This document shows positions 8,623 through 13,025 of a DNA stretch of 13,025 bases, piece by piece (position 1 is the stretch's first letter; each line of letters starts with the position of its first letter). This DNA is from Clostridium sp. (lineage in GTDB: Bacteria; Bacillota_A; Clostridia; Lachnospirales; Lachnospiraceae): NCBI GenBank assembly GCA_023666975.1, contig JAMPAW010000094.1:1-13025 (forward strand), in the 5' to 3' direction. A program made the translations under genes and the position numbers. The notes below the pieces were generated by a model that worked only from the letters and a program-made list of their open reading frames with translations, did not search any database and was not told where the DNA came from.

Positions 8623-8628
8623 AGGGAG
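8623..8628 (+). promoter_or_regulatory. Ribosome binding site deciding the start of the 8636 glycosyltransferase
   Basis: AGGGAG lies 7 bases before the ATG at 8636, which gives the typical GT4 N-terminus MRILHYFLGFPPYRTGG. An in-frame ATG at 8612 would add eight residues without such a site. Confidence 0.7.
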
Positions 8629-8635
8629 TATAGAA

Positions 8636-9997
8636 ATGAGAATCCTTCACTATTTTTTGGGGTTTCCGCCATATAGGACAGGCGGCTTGACAAAATATGC
8701 ATTGGATCTTATGAGAGAACAGGTTGGCGATAAGAATGATGTAATGGCATTGTGGCCGGGGCGGATAGGGATAGTTGATAAACGGGTAAGAATCCGGCGG
8801 GAAATGACAGTTGAAGGAATAACAAGTTATGAATTGATAAATCCCCTTCCGGTTTCGCTGGATGAAGGGATACGGTGTGTTGATGCGTACATGAAAAAGT
8901 GTTGTATGCAGGTTTACGGTGATTTTTTATCAAAACAGAAGCCTGATGTGATTCACATTCACACATTAATGGGGGTGCATCGCGAGTTCATTGATGCGGC
9001 AGTTAAGCTTGGAATCAGAACTGTTTTTACCACTCATGATTATTTTGGCATTTGTCCCAGAGTGACCTTGTTTCAAGGAGATCATGTTTGCGAAGACGAT
9101 CATGACTGTAAGGATTGTGTTCGATGCAACAGCAGAGCGTTGTCGCTGAAAAAGATTGCAGTGATGCAGTCGTCCATATACCGTAAGGTGAAAAACAATG
9201 TATTTATGAGAATGCTGCGAAAAAGACACCGTTCTCGTTTCTTTTCAGAAGAGACTATGCCTCAGGCATCGGAAGATGTTTTGATGTGTGATGCGGACGA
9301 GTATTTAAGATTGCGATCGTATTATATCGGGATGCTGGAGAGGATGGATGTAATTCATTTTAATTCCTCGGTTGCCGAGTTTGTTTACAAAAGGTATTTT
9401 ACCCCTAAATTCAGCCGGGTTGTCACGATCACACATCGAAATGTAAAGGATCGCAGAAAAGATAATGTGTGGCAGTACAATAAAGTGCTGAGAATAACCT
9501 GTCTGGCGCCTGCAAAGCCATTTAAGGGTTTCACCGTGCTGAAGGATGTATTGGACGAGCTTTGGAGAGAAGGATACCGCGAGTTTGAGCTGAAAATGTA
9601 CAGCACGGTAAATGAGCGAGCGCCTTATATGAGGATTTATGAGAACGGCTTTCAGGACGGTCAGCTGTGCAGTATTATGGCGGAGACGGATGTGCTGATT
9701 GCTCCGAGCATATGGTATGAAACATTTGGTTTTACAGTGTTAGAGGCTGTCAGCTGCGGTGTCCCGGTTATAATAAGCAATCATGTCGGTGCAAAGGATA
9801 TCATCGGACAGGGTGGAATTGTGGTTGAAGCCGGAAACCGGGAAGAGTTGAAACAGGCAATTTTGAGTCTTACAAAGGAGCGGCAAAACGAATTGAGAAG
9901 TGCTGTGCTGGAAAGCGCTTTTGTAAAGCCATGGAGGACGCTTGTGGACGAAACATATCAGTTGTATACCGGGGAGGAAATGCAATGCTTTATGTAA
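8636..9997 (+). CDS. GT4-family glycosyltransferase (GT-B fold)
   Basis: This is a retaining-type glycosyltransferase of about 453 residues that probably adds a sugar to a lipid-linked glycan intermediate in the cytoplasm. The N-terminal domain has MRILHYFLGFPPYRTGGLTK, a Gly-rich donor or acceptor loop, then DVIHIHTLMGVHREFIDAAV and FTTHDYFGICP. The C-terminal domain has LAPAKPFKGFTVLKDVLDEL and APSIWYETFGFTVLEAVSCG, with the EX7E motif at Glu362 and Glu370, then PVIISNHVGAKDII. Five cysteines (residues 140, 152, 158, 161, 164) cluster in a short insert after the HDYF motif; similar Cys-bearing inserts occur in other GT4 proteins, and metal binding is a guess. Its 3' end overlaps the start of the next gene by 13 bases, suggesting translational coupling. 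Confidence 0.9.
   Translation: MRILHYFLGFPPYRTGGLTKYALDLMREQVGDKNDVMALWPGRIGIVDKRVRIRREMTVEGITSYELINPLPVSLDEGIRCVDAYMKKCCMQVYGDFLSKQKPDVIHIHTLMGVHREFIDAAVKLGIRTVFTTHDYFGICPRVTLFQGDHVCEDDHDCKDCVRCNSRALSLKKIAVMQSSIYRKVKNNVFMRMLRKRHRSRFFSEETMPQASEDVLMCDADEYLRLRSYYIGMLERMDVIHFNSSVAEFVYKRYFTPKFSRVVTITHRNVKDRRKDNVWQYNKVLRITCLAPAKPFKGFTVLKDVLDELWREGYREFELKMYSTVNERAPYMRIYENGFQDGQLCSIMAETDVLIAPSIWYETFGFTVLEAVSCGVPVIISNHVGAKDIIGQGGIVVEAGNREELKQAILSLTKERQNELRSAVLESAFVKPWRTLVDETYQLYTGEEMQCFM
9971..9977 (+). promoter_or_regulatory. Ribosome binding site deciding the start of the 9985 membrane protein
   Basis: GGGGAGG lies 7 bases before the ATG at 9985. The frame is open further upstream (to 9931), but that would add a polar leader ahead of the first membrane helix and overlap the GT4 gene much more. 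Confidence 0.75.
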
Positions 9998-11844
9998 TAA
10001 TGAACTGGATATACATGGCGCTTATTATGGCTGTCCTGGGGACAGCGGTATTACATGCACTACAGGTGTGGTTCCTCGGGGAGAAGGACACGGATATTTC
10101 GCTGTATTACGCGTTGATGTGCGGATATGTCGTATGTACGGTCTATGCGGAAACGGTTAGTTTGTTTATGAAGGTAAGTACCGCCGCAAATGGGATTTTG
10201 ATTTTAATAACCGTTTGTACCGGGATATTATGCAGAAAAGAGCTGTCTCGCATGATCGCCTGCTTTTTGAGACAAAGAAAGCGGGACATTGTGCTGGGTG
10301 TGGGTCTTACAGTCGCAGTATTTGGCTTTTTTCTATCGGTTTCGGGGACTCCTATTTTACTTTTAGCCAGTGGAGATACAGGTTTTTATCATTCTCAGGC
10401 GGTTCGGTGGATAGAGGAGTACGGGTGCGTTCCCGGTCTGGCGAACCTGAACCTGAGATTTGGATTTAATAATGCCAATTTTTGTCTGGCAGCGCTATTC
10501 AGCATGTATGGCCTTTTAGGAGTTTCCATACGGGGAACCGTCACTTTCTTTATTAGTATTGTGTTGATCAAAGCACTGTATGATCTTCTGCACATTGCCA
10601 GCCATCGGTATTATGTGGGAGATGGTGTGAGGATACTTCTCCTAATTTATACGTTGTACAGAACTATATGGATGGACGGATATTCCACGGAATGTCTGGC
10701 TGTTGTTTTGGTATTTGCAATGGTATTGGCATACTGTGATCTCCAGGAAAGAGAGAAGGAGGAACCGTTTTATTATGGATTAATATGTCTTTTTATCATA
10801 TATGGGGCAACAGTCAAGTTGAATCTTGCGCCTTTGGGAATTGCAATCGTTTTGATGATTGTTTGGCTCGTAAGAAGAAAGAAAGCTTCAGATATCTTAA
10901 AATATATAATTTGCGGATTGGCTATTGTCATACCGTGGATTATAAGAAATGTGGTTTTGACAGGGTATTTGTTATACCCGTTTTCGAAGTTGGATGTTTT
11001 CTCTTTTGACTGGAAGGTGCCTGTTGAAACGGTTGAAAGGTTGGAGCTGATAACATATCAGTTTGCGAAAGCAATCTGGTATTTGGGTGTTTCCTATGAT
11101 GAGGCTGTAAATTACGGCTTTTTACAGTGGTTTCCCAAGATGCTCCATTATTTATTTCATTCATTTGACTATGAGAAATCATGTGGCATTATGCTGATTA
11201 TAACAATTTTTACTTTAGGTGTCAGTGCCCTGGTCCGTATCGTGTTGCTAATGCGGGGAAATAGATCCGACAGACGGTGGTTTCCGCTGAAATTATGTCT
11301 GATTACAGGCTTTGTATATTGCATGCTGGCAGGGCCGGATGCGAGATTTATTGCATATGCGGTATTTACGCTGCCTGCAGTAATGATACTCCAATATATA
11401 GACAGGAATATGTTTGTTCGTTTGAAAAACAATAATTTTATGATATATAGATGTGTTCTCACGGTTTTTGCAGGAGGATTGCTGTTTATCTGTTATTTGT
11501 GCAAGGGTGCCGTAGCATCAAATCTTTGTTATATACAGTGGCATGATTATAAACAGTTTTTGGCAAATCCGGGTTATGCATATACAGATGCAAACCCTTC
11601 TCAGTATACTTTACGAATGCCGTCGAACGGATGTGTATTGAAAGAGGATGGTTACGCAGAGGCTGATGTGGACGGATTAAAAATTTTTTATCAGACAACA
11701 ACGACATCATACCATTTTGTATTTTATGATCCGTTTCCCGCGGTTTATCAGGAGGGCTGTTTGGATCAGCAATACGGCGAACGTGTACATGCAAGGGGAA
11801 CAGATTACAAAGACGGATTCTGGGGTGAATTTGTCGGGTATTGA
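9985..11844 (+). CDS. Polytopic membrane protein, GT-C-like (resembles the LIC_10190 membrane family)
   Basis: This protein of about 619 residues has many hydrophobic helices and a short polar C-terminal tail. After the fourth or so helix comes SGDTGFYHSQAVRWIEEYG (residues 129-147), followed by VPGLANLNLRFGFNN. That is an acidic outer loop of the kind that starts the catalytic region in GT-C and GT39-like enzymes, with Asp131 as the obvious candidate. From memory this pattern matches proteins named LIC_10190 family, found in polysaccharide clusters, whose function is unproven to my knowledge. Other visible stretches are YGATVKLNLAPLGIAIVL and VIPWIIRNVVLTGYLLYP, which are common in this class. 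I infer a role in outer-face glycan transfer or assembly, possibly using the lipid-linked sugar made by the next gene. The start is set by GGGGAGG and overlaps the GT4 gene by 13 bases. Confidence 0.85.
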   Translation: MLYVIMNWIYMALIMAVLGTAVLHALQVWFLGEKDTDISLYYALMCGYVVCTVYAETVSLFMKVSTAANGILILITVCTGILCRKELSRMIACFLRQRKRDIVLGVGLTVAVFGFFLSVSGTPILLLASGDTGFYHSQAVRWIEEYGCVPGLANLNLRFGFNNANFCLAALFSMYGLLGVSIRGTVTFFISIVLIKALYDLLHIASHRYYVGDGVRILLLIYTLYRTIWMDGYSTECLAVVLVFAMVLAYCDLQEREKEEPFYYGLICLFIIYGATVKLNLAPLGIAIVLMIVWLVRRKKASDILKYIICGLAIVIPWIIRNVVLTGYLLYPFSKLDVFSFDWKVPVETVERLELITYQFAKAIWYLGVSYDEAVNYGFLQWFPKMLHYLFHSFDYEKSCGIMLIITIFTLGVSALVRIVLLMRGNRSDRRWFPLKLCLITGFVYCMLAGPDARFIAYAVFTLPAVMILQYIDRNMFVRLKNNNFMIYRCVLTVFAGGLLFICYLCKGAVASNLCYIQWHDYKQFLANPGYAYTDANPSQYTLRMPSNGCVLKEDGYAEADVDGLKIFYQTTTTSYHFVFYDPFPAVYQEGCLDQQYGERVHARGTDYKDGFWGEFVGY

Positions 11845-11869
11845 AGGAAGAAAGGGGTAATGTTATCAA

Positions 11870-12904
11870 ATGAAAATAACCATACTGATGCCTTGCCTAA
11901 ATGAAGAAAAAACCTTACCGGGCTGTATTCGGAAAGCAAAAAGTTTTCTTACAAACAGCAATTATGATGGTGAAGTTTTGGTCAGCGACAATGGAAGCAC
12001 GGATCGTTCAGTTCAAATCGCGAAAGAAGCCGGTGCCCGCGTGATTCATGTCCCGACCAGGGGCTATGGAAGCGCGTTGTGGGGCGGGATCCTTGCGGCA
12101 GAAGGGGACTATATCATCATGGGTGATGCAGATGAAAGCTATGACTTCTCAGCACTGCAGCCTTTTATTGAAAAATTGGATGCAGGATATGAGCTTGTGA
12201 TGGGAAATCGTTTCAAAGGAGGAATAAAGCCGGGGGCAATGCCTTTCTTACACAGATACATAGGGAATCCATTACTCTCCGGTCTGGGCAGGATATTTTA
12301 TAAAACGAATGTAGGAGATTTCCACTGCGGACTTCGTGCCTTTAAGAGGGACAGCATACGGGAACTGAATTTGTGTACTACAGGAATGGAGTTTGCCAGC
12401 GAGATGGTGGTCAAAGCAGTTCTGTTCGGACTTAAGATTGCGGAAGTACCGGTTACCTTGTCTCCTGACGGGCGGGATAGGGCGCCGCATCTGAGGAGTT
12501 TTCGCGATGGATGGAGACACCTGAAGTTCCTTTTGCTGTACAGCCCCAATTGGCTATTTCTGTACCCGGGGATTTTTTTCTTTATCATCGGAGCTCTATG
12601 CATGACGTGGCTGTCTTTTGCCCCGATATCTATAGGCGGCGTATCTTTTGAAATTACTACGATGTTTTACTGCGCCATGTTGACGATTCTCGGCCTGTCA
12701 ACGGCGATGTTCTCGCTGTATACTAAGATATATGCTGCACAGATCGGACAGATACCGCAAAATTCAAAGATTAATACCTTTTTTGAGAAGATAGCTTATG
12801 ATTATGGGATTGCGTTGGGGTTAGCATGCCTGTTGATTGGAATGGGGGGGGTATTTGTCACATTGCTGTTATGGGGGAAGGCGGGCTTTGGCAGCCTGGA
12901 ATAA
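11870..12904 (+). CDS. DPM1-like GT2 polyprenyl-phosphate glycosyltransferase, C-terminus cut by a frameshift
   Basis: The 344 residues as read have an N-terminal GT2 (GT-A) catalytic domain: MKITILMPCLNEEKTL, then SDNGSTDRS (residues 39-47), the metal-binding GDADESYDF (Asp86, Asp88), MGNRFKGGIKPGAM, GDFHCGLRAF and TGMEFASEMVVKA. Such enzymes move a sugar from a nucleotide donor to polyprenyl phosphate, supplying GT-C enzymes. Three membrane helices follow (about residues 228-250, 262-288 and 313-334). Close relatives have a fourth helix after a W..GFG.L stretch. Here GKAGFGSLE is followed at once by TAA (12902-12904), and the missing helix is found in another frame (12905-13007), so the gene carries a one-base indel. 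The catalytic domain is unaffected. The ATG at 11870 lies 12 bases after AAAGGGG, a slightly long spacing. Confidence is high for the family, moderate for the exact break. Confidence 0.88.
   Translation: MKITILMPCLNEEKTLPGCIRKAKSFLTNSNYDGEVLVSDNGSTDRSVQIAKEAGARVIHVPTRGYGSALWGGILAAEGDYIIMGDADESYDFSALQPFIEKLDAGYELVMGNRFKGGIKPGAMPFLHRYIGNPLLSGLGRIFYKTNVGDFHCGLRAFKRDSIRELNLCTTGMEFASEMVVKAVLFGLKIAEVPVTLSPDGRDRAPHLRSFRDGWRHLKFLLLYSPNWLFLYPGIFFFIIGALCMTWLSFAPISIGGVSFEITTMFYCAMLTILGLSTAMFSLYTKIYAAQIGQIPQNSKINTFFEKIAYDYGIALGLACLLIGMGGVFVTLLLWGKAGFGSLE
12844..12851 (+). repeat. Homopolymer G8 tract, in frame, near the 3' end of the GT2 gene
   Basis: Eight Gs in GGAATGGGGGGGGTATTT encode part of Met-Gly-Gly-Val (residues 325-328) within the third membrane helix. 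G8 keeps the family-like reading VFVTLLLWGKAGFGSL. G7 would move into the frame that carries the displaced last helix, at the price of 17 changed residues. G9 gives an unrelated tail. Confidence 0.8.
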
Positions 12905-13007
12905 GATTGCAATGCTGTCAGGTACTTTAGTGATTTGGGGATTCCAGTTGGTTTTCGGGAGTTTTTTTGTAGGTGTTTTGCAGATGAACGACAGAAAGGA
13001 GCGCTAA
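12905..13007 (+). other. Displaced C-terminal coding segment of the GT2 (last membrane helix)
   Basis: In the frame of base 12906 this stretch encodes KIAMLSGTLVIWGFQLVFGS followed by FFVGVLQMNDRKER and TAA at 13005-13007. A G.QL.FGSFF helix with a short charged tail is the usual end of DPM1-like GT2 proteins, and the next start codon sits one base after its stop. Both points argue that it is the true end of the GT2 gene. The switch from the upstream frame needs one base removed (or two added), most plausibly around 12896-12905. A restored protein would be about 378 residues. A separate 31-residue ORF from the ATG at 12912 is conceivable but less likely. Confidence 0.75.
12996..13001 (+). promoter_or_regulatory. 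Ribosome binding site for the gene starting at 13009
   Basis: AAGGAG lies 7 bases before the ATG at 13009, embedded in the last codons of the displaced GT2 segment. Confidence 0.75.
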
Positions 13008-13008
13008 G

Positions 13009-13025
13009 ATGTCGATACAGATAAG
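13009..13025 (+). CDS. Start of a further gene, truncated by the window edge
   Basis: An ATG with a strong AAGGAG site opens a frame reading MSIQI before the window ends. It follows the displaced GT2 end by one base, so it is presumably the next gene of the same operon. Nothing can be said about its product. Confidence 0.6.

Overview
The window looks like the interior of a surface-polysaccharide (capsule, exopolysaccharide or wall-glycan) gene cluster from a low-to-moderate-GC Gram-positive, most likely a gut-type member of the Clostridia/Lachnospiraceae. That placement rests on AT-rich codon use, strong purine-rich Shine-Dalgarno sites (AGGGAG, GGGGAGG, AAGGAG), tight co-directional packing and protein style; no taxonomic marker is present. 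Every supported gene is on the + strand with gaps of about 1 to 42 bases and one 13-base overlap. I see no promoter, terminator, RNA gene or insertion sequence, so the window probably lies inside one long operon entered and left mid-transcript.

Layout: (1) bases 2-1891 hold two consecutive acyltransferase-3 family membrane proteins, each split by a frameshift exactly at a run of seven Gs. (2) 1903-3315 is an intact AlgI-like MBOAT O-acyltransferase. (3) 3334-6342 is a 1002-residue polytopic protein with GT-C glycosyltransferase features and a large C-terminal outer domain; it contains an in-frame run of eight Gs. (4) 6372-7499 is an AlgJ/AlgX-like (DHHW-type) SGNH acetyl-transfer protein, the expected partner of the MBOAT. 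(5) 7542-8600 and 8636-9997 are two cytoplasmic GT-B-type glycosyltransferases. (6) 9985-11844 is a second polytopic GT-C-like protein. (7) 11870-12904 is a DPM1-like GT2 that would make a polyprenyl-phosphate sugar; it has another run of eight Gs near its 3' end, and its last membrane helix (12905-13007) is displaced into another frame. (8) A further gene begins at 13009.

Likely joint role: the GT-B enzymes build a glycan on the inner membrane face. The GT2 makes a lipid-linked sugar, and one or both GT-C-like proteins use it on the outer face. The MBOAT/SGNH pair and the two acyltransferase-3 proteins add acyl groups.

The most interesting feature is four G7-G8 tracts, all on the coding strand and all inside genes of this one pathway. 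Two sit at the breakpoints of broken acyltransferases, which a one-base change would restore (G6 for the first, G8 for the second). This is the pattern expected of slipped-strand phase variation of O-acylation. The main rival explanation is homopolymer sequencing error or gene decay. It is strengthened by the GT2 frameshift, which does not fall at a long homopolymer.
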